A stretch of DNA of 64,000 bases from NCBI GenBank assembly GCA_013396915.1, contig VWZL01004340.1:248001-312000 (forward strand), in the 5' to 3' direction. Shown here piece by piece: positions 25,431 to 39,100 of this stretch. The stretch is from Stercorarius parasiticus (lineage: Eukaryota > Chordata > Aves > Charadriiformes > Stercorariidae). Positions within the stretch are counted from its first letter, which is position 1; each line of letters begins with the position of its first letter. The notes under the pieces are model-generated. The model searched no databases and had not been told where the DNA came from. It saw only the letters and a program-made list of their open reading frames with translations. Position numbers and translations under genes: made by a program.

Positions 25431-27157
25431 TTTGAAAATTGTACTTTATTAAATATACAAAAGCTCAGCACTTCCGTAGAAAATTGTATCTTCTCCTATA
25501 TGGTAATGCTGGTTAGCTTCCTGCATCACTGGTAAAACATTAGCCCAACACCTGGTTTTCCCCCCAGTGGCGTGCGATTCTTAATGGATGGAGCAAAGTT
25601 GGTGTTAGCGAGCAGCAGGAAGACTGTGCGGTATCGCTAACGCATGTCAGTGCGTGCATGAGACCACCTGCTCTTCCTATAACCTTTCACCCGCTACTCC
25701 TGCTTTTACCAGAGGAACTGAGCCACAAGTCTGAATTGACAACATTCAAATACCAGAAGAATGAAAAAAATTAAGGCTAATAAAGTAATTACTACTTCTC
25801 AAAACATTTATGATTTATAACTTAGACCTCTACTTCAGTACCATTTGTAGCAAACATTTGCTTCTATGTATGTTCAAGTTAAGTTCCTTTGGGATGGGGA
25901 ACACATTTCTCCTCATGGTCAGAACTGGATTTCATAAATGAAGACATCGTTTTTGTACTGAATGGTGTATATTTACAGAAAAAAAAACCCACTGTAGTGT
26001 AGCAAGGGCACATCTAGATGCCAGACTCTAGCTAGGTGGAGAGAGACTTAACAGTATAAGACAGTCTCTAATCTCAAGTACTTGTTACAGCAGAACTGCG
26101 TAAACATGAGCCAACACCACTACAAGAAGGCATTCCTCTAACATGATATAAAGCTCAAAATTTAGGCTACTAAAGTCTATGAAATCTAATCAGGCAAAAA
26201 TGTTTTTATTATTTAATTTCATGGAGTATGTTCATTGCCCTTACTAAGTGAAATTCAAGAAAGAAACAGTATACACAGCAAAAAAACCCCTAAATATAAA
26301 GAATATACATTCAATCGTAAAAGTTAATTTTGTTTCAAGGCAGCAGGTTTTATTCTTACAGGTTAGTGACCTCTGAGTATCCCCTTAAATGAGTGCAATT
26401 TGAAGTTCCATTTTTGAAATAGTTACGCAGTGGTATAGTCCACACTACCATTTTGGATGCTTAACCAAGAATAACTTCAGAGACTTTTAAAAATTGGGAT
26501 GATTCAATGCTTTTTGACAAATCCACCCTACCTCAGAGCACTGCTAACCTGGTCACGCATTATTTCAAATTACTCTGAAAATCCTCAGTCCAAAAGCATA
26601 CATTTTGTATAAGTATTGTATAAAATTTGTCTGAATTGTGTTTTACCTTTGAACACATTTCCAAATGCATCAGCCGCTGAAGTGTACATGATACGTGCCT
26701 GTGCATACAAGAAAAGGCAGCAGAGGAGGGATTGTCATCAGCAGGTACACACACATATTTCCTAAGGATATCGAATCATGCTCCATGGGATAAAGCTGGC
26801 ACTTTCTCCGTAATACACAAGGTGCTCCAACTGTCAGTGAGAGCTTGCCAGTTCTCAAATCGGGGCGAATCAGTAAGTAGTAAGAGGTACAAACCTGCTT
26901 GTTCACTCACTTATATAGAGACACTCCAAAATGCCTTCTTCCCCAAAGTCGATGTCATTGACTTCCTACTAACAGCATCCTATAGTCATATTTTTCATGG
27001 ATAAGGTGTACCAACAACCACATTCAAGCCCCGTCCCCAGCTCTTGGTGCACACTGCTGAGCTGTGATACGCCGCAAGCATGCTGTGGTAACCGTGACAG
27101 AAATGCACTTGGAAAGTTTCTAACCAGGATTCAGCGCAAAACCCGACCACGTCCTTC
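25430..27157 (-). other. TMEM43: TMEM43 3' untranslated region (inferred)
   Basis: About 1.7 kb between the TMEM43 stop codon and the minus-strand AATAAA at 25445-25450. There is no sustained frame. Minus-strand TTTATT is also present near 26210, which could yield a shorter 3' UTR. Confidence 0.55.
25445..25450 (-). terminator. TMEM43: polyadenylation signal, TMEM43
   Basis: TTTATT on the plus strand is AATAAA on the minus strand, within the context TATTTAATAAAGTACAATTT as read on the minus strand. It lies about 1.7 kb past the stop. Confidence 0.6.
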
Positions 27158-30100
27158 TCACTGCTGCTTCTTTGGTGGAACACGAGATTTCGCAATCACA
27201 ATTGGAACTACAGAGAGCAACCCGATCAGCAAAGCCCAGAGAGGGCGGTAGAAGAGCCAGCCAATGGAGATGGTCAGGAGCGACAGCGAAGTGGCAACAC
27301 AGACGGCAAATGCTTTTAATCCAATGTTAACCAGATCTCTCACAATGGGAAACCAGTCCACTGCAGAAAGAATTAAACAGGGGATAAAGCAGTTAACAAG
27401 AAGATAGTTCAAAAATTCATGCCTAGGATTTGCACATTCACTATTGCAATCAAAAGACAGACTAATTATTTATCAAGAGCACTGGATAAGGCATTTCAGC
27501 AGACTATCCTCAAGGCATTTGATAATTAAGCAACAGCTGAACATCTAAGACAATGGTATCCTCATCTCTTCAGACAGAAAGTAATCCAAAATTAAGTCTG
27601 AACTCTTGTCCAAGGCGTGAGAGGCACAGCAGACTGAAAGCCTTGCAGTTATGGAACAAGTCTAGGGCAACTGATACAATATGCTAGCACCAAAATTTAT
27701 TTCCGGCAACAATAAATCTTGCAGTAGCATGTATATGGAGAAGTAAATAAGAAAAAAAAAAATTGCGCACCACTACAAAGCAAATCATAGCTTTGATATT
27801 TGAAGTTTATACAAGTTGGAGACACCATCCTGCTTTTCTCTAAGTTTTTATTCCAACATTTTTGTATGCTAAAAGGATAAACAAAAACATTTTTTGCTGT
27901 GTGTTGACAGTAGTGTAGAATAACCAGCCACAAAAACATGTTACTATACAACTAGTGATTAAGACCTGTTGGGGGACACTTGTGTACGGGTGTACAAAGT
28001 AAGTGGATCGCAGCACCTTGAGTTAGACTTGAAAGAACCAGCCCAACGTATTTCGGCTTCTCATGTCAGGAAGCGCTGGGCTGGCATCTTTTGAGACTGA
28101 CAACAGATATTTGTGGGTTTTTTGTTTGTTTGTNACCACCTGGTTCTGGGATCCTGTTTACCTGCAATTGCCTACAGTGACTCTCAGATCAAATCCAATC
28201 TGAGTTCAAACCAGATTCCTCCTGACCTCCAAATTAATTAATTGCACATGTGAGCAAGAGAGGATGTCTGTAGGGATTATGATCTTATTTCTATATCATT
28301 TTACCTTTCTGTAAAAAACTTACCCAAAGTGTAAAAGATTCGGGTCATTAGGCTGATGCCTACAAACATTGACAGCCAGCCTGCTGCACGGAGGGCCCAG
28401 GTTTTCATGGTGTTACTCTCATGCTCTTTCTGAAACACTTCCTGAAAGCAAACACCATTATATGCAGCCTGTTGTCAATTTCTTCGGAGATCCTCTTGAT
28501 TCCAGTGTATTACGAGCTAATCAGAACCAACAGCATTTTAGGAGTACAAATTCTCTCATAGAAGATACGTTGCAGCTCATCTCACAGTGTCTTTTTGCAC
28601 AGTATTGCTGCACGCTAGGAAAGGTTTCAAAGTGCAGCACAGGAAACCAGCATTTTTCTAAATTAACACAGCTAAACAAGCACCATTCGACACATTATAG
28701 CCACAGGCAGAAAGCACACAGGTTTTGCTGCAAATGGATACATTAAACATTACTGTAGAAAATACAACGCTAATAAGTAAATGTAACAAGAAGAAATGAC
28801 CTGACTTCCCTTTGTTGGCGGAAGAGAGAAAAGGCAAAATATCCACTGATGGCTGAAGGAAAGGTATACGAAAGAAAGGAAGCAGTGTGCAGGGAAGAAA
28901 AGATAAAAGGTATGTATACATTGCAAAGCAAAACATCTATTTGCAAGAATTCTGAGTGAAGTTTTTCCAAAATGGGCAGTGTGCCCATATAAAACGTATG
29001 CATGAAGATGGCTAAGACATAATAAAGCACTTAATGGGAAAAGATGTGTATTGATTACTTGTACATACAGGTACTCTACGAATTATTCATTTTTAGTGAG
29101 CTCATTTCCAATGAACTAAGTTCTGTCTAATGAAGATTCAGAGCTCCCAGCAGAGAGCTACTTCTACTGCTACTCTATTTCGACTCAAAACAAAAGCCTT
29201 TTTAACTGCTTTTGGGAGCTCCTGTAAATTCTTGACATCTGGGATTTTTGCAGCAGGGCATGAAACAATCATTAATGGAAACAAACCTACTAAAAGGAGT
29301 AAATGAATCACCAAATTGCTGGAGCATGCAGGATTTATTGGAGCATAATGCTCTGCCTGAAGGTTCTTTCTCAGCCAGAACAGCAATAAATATTTCAAAC
29401 AAGTCTAAACTCCTGTTATTAGAAGCTGAAGAGAGGATAGCTCCTACAGGTTGTTTAATTAAAGCCTGTTTTTTACTATTTTTACATACAACGTTTTCAA
29501 AAGCACGTGCCTGCACGTGTAAATGGGAAACTACCAAAGAGCAAATAAAAGCAAAATGAGAAGGCACAGAAACAGCCTTTAAAGCAAAGGATGTTCAGGA
29601 GCAACACAACGGGATTTTAAAAAAATAAATATATAGCTACTTTAGCCACAGCTCCTGTATAAAATTAAGAAAAAAAACCATAAGGAATAACTATAGCCAA
29701 CTAATGTACCACTAGTGGGCAAGTACGGCATTTTGCTGCAACACAAAGAACATGCAGAAACCTGGAAGGCAAACACAGGCTATAACATGTTGTCCTAGAA
29801 AAAGGAGAAAGGAAAGCACCTCCTCCTCTAAAGCAGGCCTGAAGGAGAAGGAGAGCTTATTCCTCTGCTGCTTCTGCACTACCATCTCTAAGTTTAACCC
29901 TTCACTAGTACAGTGTGGTATCTCACCTCCGCAGAGAGATCCCCAGGGTACAAAATCTGCAGGACATCTCCAGACTTGGTATGATATGGAACCAGTTGAT
30001 CGCCTCGCTGGCGAGCGATCACAGTCACCTTGGAAGAAAGGGAAAAGTATTTACTGGTTACTGAGTTGGGAACAGAGTTTGCAAAATACAGAAACAGCTG

Positions 30101-33100
30101 AAGACTCACCTTATCAGCAGAGCCCAAATGGGGGTCATCTCCACTCAGACCTGCATAGAAGAACGAGACACGAAGGTCTCCTACCTACAAACAAGAGAAT
30201 ATTGGAAGTCAAGAAAATTTCCTTTACCAAGGAAAATCGCAGGAAAGACAACTCTGCATGGCAACACCTATTAGGTATCAATGTTTACGTCAAGCCAGCA
30301 GATACCCAGAATTATCTCCAACCTATACTTTTTTCAGGCTTATTTGGTAGCCGAAACAGGATAGCTCAAATGCTGTTTTGCATTACCCCCTCTGATTTAG
30401 CTGCAGGAGCACATTAACACCAGTGAGATCCTATGTCCATCCCTTGTTATTTCGTCTTTTGGCAGAGGAGGGCAGGCAGCACAAGCTGAAAACAAGCTAT
30501 TTCTTTGTTCAGTACGGCAAGGCAGAGGTAGAACCCTCTGCCTAGCACCATCCTGTATCTTCCATTTAAAAGCCTGGCAGACTCAAGAAAACTGAAGACA
30601 AAGCAGCAGGATCAGAAGCTTCCTGCAAGAGAAGCACTCATGCTGAAGGACTGTACGAAGGGTGTCATCCTATGTGATGGTCTGCACTCCAATTTCTACA
30701 TATTTAAATAGAAATGGGACATGCCCCAACTTCTTTTTTTTTTTTCTTCCACATAACAGCAATCACTGCTTTGGTTTATCTTTCTCATCTTACTTCTGGA
30801 CGCCTGGGGTTCTCGCTGTGGTAAAAATAATCTCCTCCTCGGGTAACATCAGCATGTGGATCCTCAAGGTTTGACAAGCTCAACTGCTTGAAGTTATCAA
30901 TTTTATCCACAAGACCTAAGCAGAATAAAGAAACAAGCTCAGGTCCGGTCTCTAACATGGAAACAGCCAATTTGCTGGCTGGCTTCCCGATTATCACTTG
31001 AAATGACTGCCATTGTGGAAAGAACCAAAGTCCGCTGCTGATAGAACAGCGGACACAAAACCAGTAAAAAGCAATTCTTACCCTTGGAAAGAACAAAGCT
31101 GCCAACCTGAACGTTAGGAGAAACAGCAGTGAAAGACTCCACAGCCATTGCACTGAGGAACAGAGAGAGTCCCTGATTAGTCCCAGAATTATGACCAAAC
31201 TCTTGATTTGCAGTACGTAACATACAGCACATAAAAGGTACTATGTCAAACATCAGGAGAAACTCAAAGAGCTAAATGGCTCTCATGACGTGAAAACAAA
31301 TCCATCAAGAAACTGTGTCCAGACTTTGTAGTGTCAAAGCCATTAAAATAAGTTAAGACAGGATGGGACTCTCTCATCCCTCGGCCTGACCTTCCATTCA
31401 CACTGGGATTTCACTAGTTTTTTCTATACTGAACCTATAATGAGCTGAAATGGAGTTGAGCTCTTCGGAAGCTGTTCTGTGGTGACATAGAGATTTTGAG
31501 TGACAATGAATTGATCACATTCCTAGATGAATTCCTGCAACGTTTAACTACACTCATAAATGCACTTTATTTCTAGCCTGAATTTATATAGCTTCCACTG
31601 GCAACTGCTAGATCTCATCTGCTAAATTAAGAAACCTAGATCATAAGCATTCTCCATATACAGGTACTTCTACATCATGGCCACGTTAATTAAATTCAAA
31701 ACTCAGGAATCTTTTACTTACAGACTTGACTTCATTTTCATAAGTAGTAGTACTACTAGAATCTCCTTGGCAGTAAACAGGTTTTACTTTCACAAACGTG
31801 TAAGTTGCATAAAAAGATAAGACGGATGGGCAGAGGAAGACGACTAGTAGTACACACTTAAAATAGAGTCTCATTAATGCTAGGCACGAATTCTAAAGTT
31901 CAGCATGTCTGCACACACCATGCGACCTCATGCAAGGATCCACGACAGTTATGCTCAGTCTCTTTGGTTTGTACCAATACACTCAAACAAAATGTTCTTA
32001 GCTGCAGCACTTTTTAAATTATGTACTGCAAGAGCACTAAATGAAAAATGTTTCTTACTCTCAAATGGAGATTTGCATTTACTGGAGAATGCTTGGAGAA
32101 TTTTCATTAACAAAAAAGTGCATGAGGAGGACAGACAAAGCAGGCATGCCATCTGTGCGTCCTTTTTTCCGTTATCTCTTGTCTATACAAGTCTGCTAGT
32201 TGGGACGTATCATTAAGAACACATAGATCTTCGCTTTCCCGCCTGAAGTAGTACTTCCAAAGAAAGGACAGCGTATTTGGATGAGCCCACAGAACCAAAA
32301 GAAAGTTCTGAAGATTTTGCAAAGTTCAAAGTTTTGCTGAAATCCTGGTCCTACTATCTCTCCAGCGGTATTTTTCACTCACACATGATGTTTTTTGCCA
32401 GATGGCATCCTGCATCCTAAGGAATCAAGCAGGTGCTGTGAGAATGACAGAAGCTGTGAGAAGCTAAAACTTAGCATTAAAAATGGCACGTTGTAGTGTA
32501 AGTAAAATGCCGCAGATGACAGATATATGAAACAAATTATATATGGATGATTGCCACAAATAGGCCTGTGAGCTCATGCATACTAGCTTAGAAAAAACAG
32601 CACGCAAGTGGCATGACAAGCTCATGGGACGCCTGCTATTCTAACCCCATACTTCTAATGGAGGAAATAATTAATAATAGACTGCACTAACAGACAATAA
32701 AAATCAGAAAGGAACCCATTCAAGTTCTCCTACGTGGACACCACGTGGTCCAGAGGCAATAGGATAACAGCCTGATGTCCAGTCATTACTGAGTTCTGGT
32801 TCCACTAGGCAGCTTTCAACTGGTCTCTCATCTCTCTATGCCTTAGTTCTCCCAACTATAAAAAGACCAACAGTTTCCACCTACTTCACTGTGTCATGAA
32901 GACTAGTCATTTAGCTTTCATCTTTGATCAGATACAGTGACAGCATCTACAGGGACTGTGCTAGGTGGTACATTACCTAGGGTTTTTGTGTCCAATTTCT
33001 CGATCAAAGTTTCTGCTGTTCACAACTTCCGATTTCCATTCAGTATCTGAAGAAAATGATGTGAAAGTTGAGGAGAAAACAGGACAAATTGCCACTCAGA

Positions 33101-36100
33101 TCTTAGTTATTGAAGACACCTTTCAGTCAGTGAATCAGCCTAAGTTACACTTGCAGAAATAACATTTACATCAAAATATATATATGTGACAATCTGTACT
33201 GATACTTAAATCCATCTTCCCAGCATATTAATAAGGAATAGCATGATTTAGAAAAAAGGGGTTTTAGCAATAAAATTGTAACTTGACTTCGCTCAGTAGG
33301 AGCTTTGCTGTTGGGTTTGATTCCTGGCTCCACTTTTTGGGAATAATCTGGTTTTGTGAGGAAAGGCTGTGAGCTCTGCTGGAACTAGCAAATTTCAGTG
33401 CAGTCGAGCAACAGATAGAGATGGTACCTCTACGTGCCACTGTCAAAAATGCATAATGCTGCCTTTGTTCAGGCCACAGAAGCCTTCCCACATCCCCAGA
33501 ACAGATTCTAGTAGGTTTCTTATAACTCCTACAAAATTAGAGTCCCTTTTTTGAGCAGCTTCCATATTAGATATAGCTTGCTCAACTTCCATGAAGGAGT
33601 AGAGAGGAAGCAAAAAGAGTTAAACAGTGGAGTAGAGACCATTGTCAGGGATATTCTGATTCTGGTGTACTGGGTACATGGCAAGATTTTGACAGCGGGG
33701 GGGCTGCAGGGGTGGCCTCTGTGGGAAGAGGTCAGGGGCTGCCCTGTGTTGGACACAGCTGCCTCCACATCGAACCCACTGCAGGCCACAGCTCAGCCCA
33801 TCACTGAAGTTCAGGGCACATTTTTAAGAAAGGGCAGAAAACACCAAATGGGGAAGGGAGAGAATAAAAAGGAGTGAGAATCAACAGAGGGAACACCAAA
33901 GTCAGAGAAGGAAGTGCTCCACAGCAGAGCAGGTATTCACTGCAGCATGGGGAGAGTTCATGCTGGAGCGTGGGAAAAGTGTAAGAAGGAAAGAGTGGCA
34001 GAGAGAAACCACTAGGTACTGACTGTAAATGCACTCCCAGCCCCTGAACCGCTCGCTGCTTCACTAAAGGGAGTGAGTGTAACCTGTGGTGATAACAAGG
34101 GAAGGGTCGGGGGGAGAGGCAGGCAAGGGGAGAGGAGTCTGGAGTGAAGTTGAGCCTGGGAAAGGGCGAGAGCAAATGTGTTTATCCCGCACCCTAATCA
34201 GTAATTAAATATTTATTTTAATTGACAAGAAATTAAGTTAATTTTCCCCAAGTCAAGTCTGTTTTGCCCACAATGGTAAAATGGGTAAGTGATCTCCCTG
34301 TCTTCATTTCAACCCACAAGCTCTCTCATTCCTTTTCTTCCCAATCTCTTCCCCCATCCTGCTGATAGGGAGAGTAAGCAAGCAGCTGTGCAGGCCCTTG
34401 GCTGCCAGCCAAAGCTAACCCACCACATCTAGTAACATACAGACTTTTACTGGACAGAATCCATCAATCTTGAGAGGGCAGCTGCCTTTTTAAAAGGCAT
34501 TTCTTCTTGCTCCCTGCCGCTGTAAGGCTGTTTTTCACAGCTCACAACCACCAGATTTATTCCTTACGCATCTCCATGCTGCAGGGTCCCATGCTTCACT
34601 GAGCTGGGGTATTTTTATGATCACACCCAGAAACTGCTGCACACCCACGTTACACATCCATGTGCTTTAATCAGAGATAAAGCACAGAGACAAATCTCCA
34701 GATATATGATGACTCAAGAGTATTTTTCTGCCACTGGGTAGATCAGAATAATGCTCTCAGTTCTGCTCCTGCCAAAAAAACATTTGGCAAAAGCCGCAGC
34801 ACACATCAGAAGGTGCTGATGGTTTTCATTAGCTGGTATCAACACCTAAACAGACTCTCAACAGGCTGTCTTACAGCTGGAGCTACACTGTTCTTCCCTG
34901 TCTATTCTTTTCTGCTCACGCCTGACATATGTCCAATTACTTCACTTCTGAAGAGTAATCTCAGACATGCCTTTGAACACACTGCCATCTCTGCCAATAT
35001 CCTGTCACTGAGGACCTTATGGGTCCTATCTCCGAAGCATCCTATCCCTGGATGCTGCTCTGAACCTCTAGGAGTTCCAAGACAAGACTTTCTGTAGTAG
35101 TTGCTTGCTAACTGCACACCTCCTTTCACCTCAGAAAGGGAGGTCCTGCCATTTGTTTAGGAAACAGAATTTTGCTTATTTCTTCACATTCCTTTCCTTT
35201 CTTTCCCAACAAGAAAATACAGAGTTTACAACAAAAGTCAAAATACACACACATAAAAGTCTAAGCTACATGCATAAAAGAAAAGTGACTTTCTGTTGAT
35301 CAACTTACTGTATGAATACTTTGTCTCTTTCTTAATCTCACCATTCTCTTCATATTCCCTGCAGAGAAAAGGGGTGGGATGAGAACCAAAACAGTGCACA
35401 TGCCCCTGCTCAGGGCAGAATACACTTTACAAATGAAATGCACAGACAGCTCACTGTCAACACAAATTTATCTTTACAAGTCTTCTCTGAACTACCTATT
35501 CTGAAGACATAGATTCTCTGTACAAAGAGAAAACTACACACAAATGCTAAACAGCTACAACCCTTTTATGGCAATGTTGCCAGCAAGGAGGTGTTACCTA
35601 TACCAACGTGGAACAATCAGTATTAAAGCCAGTGAGAGAAGCTGACCTAAATCAATACGTCTTTTACAGATGCTGCACCATAACCATATTAAAACTGAGA
35701 AATTATTTTTCACACCTTCACAACCTCCTGACATTTTTTTTGGGATGACACAAAAGACATCTGGAACGTGAGTTCTGTGGAGTCAGACCTACATAATAGC
35801 TAATAACTTTTATACTACTGTCAGGGGAATAATTATTAATAACAGAAAGATTTTTCCTCTTCCGCTTGCAACTATTAGCAGAGTAGCTAACATCTCATTA
35901 CAGTTTTGTAAATCCCATTGAAAAGGTACCTAGACTGCAACATTGCCTATTATAAACTAATCTGAGTGTCTCAAGCAACTAAAATTTGCAGTTTACTTTC
36001 ACAGCTAGAAATTAATGTTGGCTTTTGATTATTAAGGATAAGGGGCAGCAGAGTCTTCTAAAAATTGAGATTCACGTCTTGTTTTAATTAAGTACTTCGA

Positions 36101-39100
36101 TTTCCACACATATGAAGTACCAATGAAATTAAGAGATTTCCCTGCGCCCATTTCATGCACCCAAAAGTCTCAAGTGTCCACAAGTCTGAGAAGAGAATCT
36201 GACTTCTAGATTCAATTGGATACAATATGTTTTTTTAATTGCTTTGAAATATTCTAGTGTATGTTAGGCTGTAGGTATCAACCAGGCAGTTTTGGGGTCA
36301 GTGGGTTTATCAGAGTTTACTCTGGAATTTATAATTGAAATTGCTGGATTCAGCAAAAATCTTTTTGTATTTCTTTTTTGAGGACAAGGAAAAAAAAATT
36401 GGCTTGAGGGTCTATGATCACGTTTTAGAGAATGGCAGCAGGAAAGGCTTAGCAGATGCAGAAAAAAAGAGGATTACAAAGTTTTATTTGAAAAAATTCA
36501 GGACCAGGTATTTTTGGGACAACGGTTTTGATTCTGATAATCAACTAGCAGGCAGGGAGTATTATGGAGGTGGAGTTACAGAAATCCTGATGGGCAGAAA
36601 GTACATCAATAAATAAAAGAAGCTTTAGGAACATTAAAAAGTACAGAAACTAACTGAGTCTTTGGGAAAGACATGAGTGTTTTCTTTTTTTTTTTCCTTT
36701 TTTACAAATGGGTAAAGATCTTTGAATTCCGTTGACAACACATATGACAGAAAATTGATCAATGTGCTCTGAGGTGGCCCAGCATCAGACAACAATAACA
36801 AAACCAAAAAACCACGGCTGCAGCATGGAGGCCAAGAAACCCCATTCAAATTCTACAAAATGAGTAAGTGGAAACATTTGATAAAAGGCCTTGGGTGTTA
36901 CCCAAATTTTATCAGATTGGAACAGATCAGCTCAGATGGAAAATCTGCAGCATTGACCATCTCCAAGGAAATTAAAATGACTCTCTAAAAAAACCCAAAA
37001 GCTATAGAATTCTCTTGCCGTAAAGACTTGTTGCCTTTTTTTTTTTCCTTTGGGGGTGGGGAGATAAAAAAAAACATGCGATGGGATCGTGTTAAAACAA
37101 CAGCTTTTACTGGGTAGAGTTCATTTTCTTCATAGTAGCTAGTATGGCGATATATTTTGGATTTGAGCTGAAAACAGCATTGATAATACAGGGACGTTTT
37201 AGTTATTGCTGAGCAGTGCTTGCACAGAGACAAGGCCTTTTCTGCTTCTCATACCATCCCCCAGTGAGTAGGCTGGGGGTGCAATAAACAACTTTATAAA
37301 CAACTTCTAAAGATTTCTTTCACTTACGTAGAATCTTCGTATTCTACCCATTGGTACATTTCCACATGACGCTTAAGTTTGACAGCCTGGATGGAGAGCC
37401 CATAGCTGGGATCAAACAAAGGCTATTTAAAAGTTAAAGAAAATACAAGTCATTATAAATGCTGTACCTCATGGACTCAAACACTATACTTCCATTATCA
37501 AACCCATTTACATACTTCACTGTACGTAATTAGCACTAGGTTACACACAGTTGAATATAGAATAAATGTTATGAAAGACAAAAAGGAGCATCTCTTTATA
37601 TCACTGACAAATCTGACATAAAAAATCATTATCAAAAATTATTGCCACAGTGAAAAATAAAACCAGAAACGTTGGGTAATGGTATGCAGGTTTAAGTGTT
37701 TCAACCAGAGGGAGATTTTATTTAGCTGGAAGCTACTGTGCTGTGTTACCTTCTGCAATGCAGGCTGACCATGGCAAATGGTCAGGAAAAGTCAGAACTC
37801 TGTACTGCAAGAGCCTAAAGACTTTACAACATCATGAATACACAACAGGTGTCCTATATAAAGGGGAACTGAAATTATCCACCAAAGGCAGTGGGAGGGT
37901 AAACATAGCTAAAGGCTTGTGAGTAGGGAGACCAAGGCTGCACAGCATCTCCCTGATTCCAGGCCAAGAACCAAAGCTTGGGTGGTAGCCGGCAATGATT
38001 ACAGAGGAGGAGAGAAGCTACATGTCTTCTCCCTGGATATCAAACGTAGTTTTAATTGGCAAAGATTTTTCCTTCCCTCTAAGTTTGAACTACTCATCTT
38101 CAAGATACTAGTTTATTTACCTTAGATGTACTCAGAGCGCCAGCTAAGTGCACCAATCTCCCTTCATTCTGCTGAGACACACTGTGGATGCTATCAAGAG
38201 GGATCACAAGAGAAAGTCCCTCATCAAGTGATTTTGCTGTCCTTAAAGCTCGTCCCTGCAATCAAAAAAAGCAAAATCACGTTGTGGAGAATCAATGGCA
38301 GAGCAGTATTTGGTGAAAATGGTTAGCAGACAAGTGATCTGGAGACCCCAAGGAATGCTTGTATACTCAGCCTCGAGGCATATTCTTGAAACACATTTGT
38401 ACTTCTGCACTGTCTCTTTCTGTGTGGCTGACACAGTTTGGGGCAGTACTTCTTACCCAGGCAGCAGGACCACTAACGTTGACTAAGCTCCTCAAACGCG
38501 CATAGATTATTCCTACAAGGGTCCAAATGTATTGCTCTTCACCTCTCACCTTGTTCATTGTTCACAAATAACTGCAAAAATTATGCCAGTTATGGTCCTT
38601 TTTCCACAGACCCATATGGCTACTTGGCGGAAGTTTCCCTTACTTTACCATCATATTATGATGTGCTTTTTCCTGCAAAGTCACCGAAACTGGGAGTAGT
38701 TTTTTCCTCTTGTAGAGGTATAAAAGGAAGTCTTAGGTGAAAATTCACAGAATTCTGCTTAGCCACTCCAAAACTGCCAAAAGCGTGCATGTTCGCAACA
38801 GTAGGGTGTTAGGATTCCCTACTTACTTTCATTCTTTTTTTTTTTTAATCTAAAAATCAAGACATAAAATAAAACTGAGAATAAATAACACTCTCCGTTT
38901 TGCAACATGGAATATGAATTCCTTTAACACAATTATAACAACTCGAGAAATGAGGACATTCTGTTGTCCCAAGAAAAGAGAGAAGACTAGAACATGGTTG
39001 GCTCATATAACCCTCTTTCAATAATACTACAGCCTGTTTCTGCATCAGCTTACAAGTTTTGGATCTCATCTTTCATCAGACACTGCCAATGTCTCTACTA

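Noticed and set aside
28369..28746. 125-codon plus-strand frame
   Set aside because: It overlaps TMEM43 exon 11 antisense and has no family resemblance.
29752..30417. 221-codon plus-strand frame
   Set aside because: It runs antisense across TMEM43 exons 10 and 9, whose coding sense is certain from homology and splice phases. The translation looks random.
33551..34175. Two frames of 108 and 124 codons on opposite strands in TMEM43 intron 5
   Set aside because: Both fall largely in the solo LTR, whose GA/CT-rich middle lacks stops. LTRs of this kind do not encode proteins.
36335..36616. 93-codon plus-strand frame in TMEM43 intron 4
   Set aside because: Lys/Tyr/Phe-rich in AT-rich DNA, with no homologue recognised and no splice context on the plus strand. 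Probably chance.
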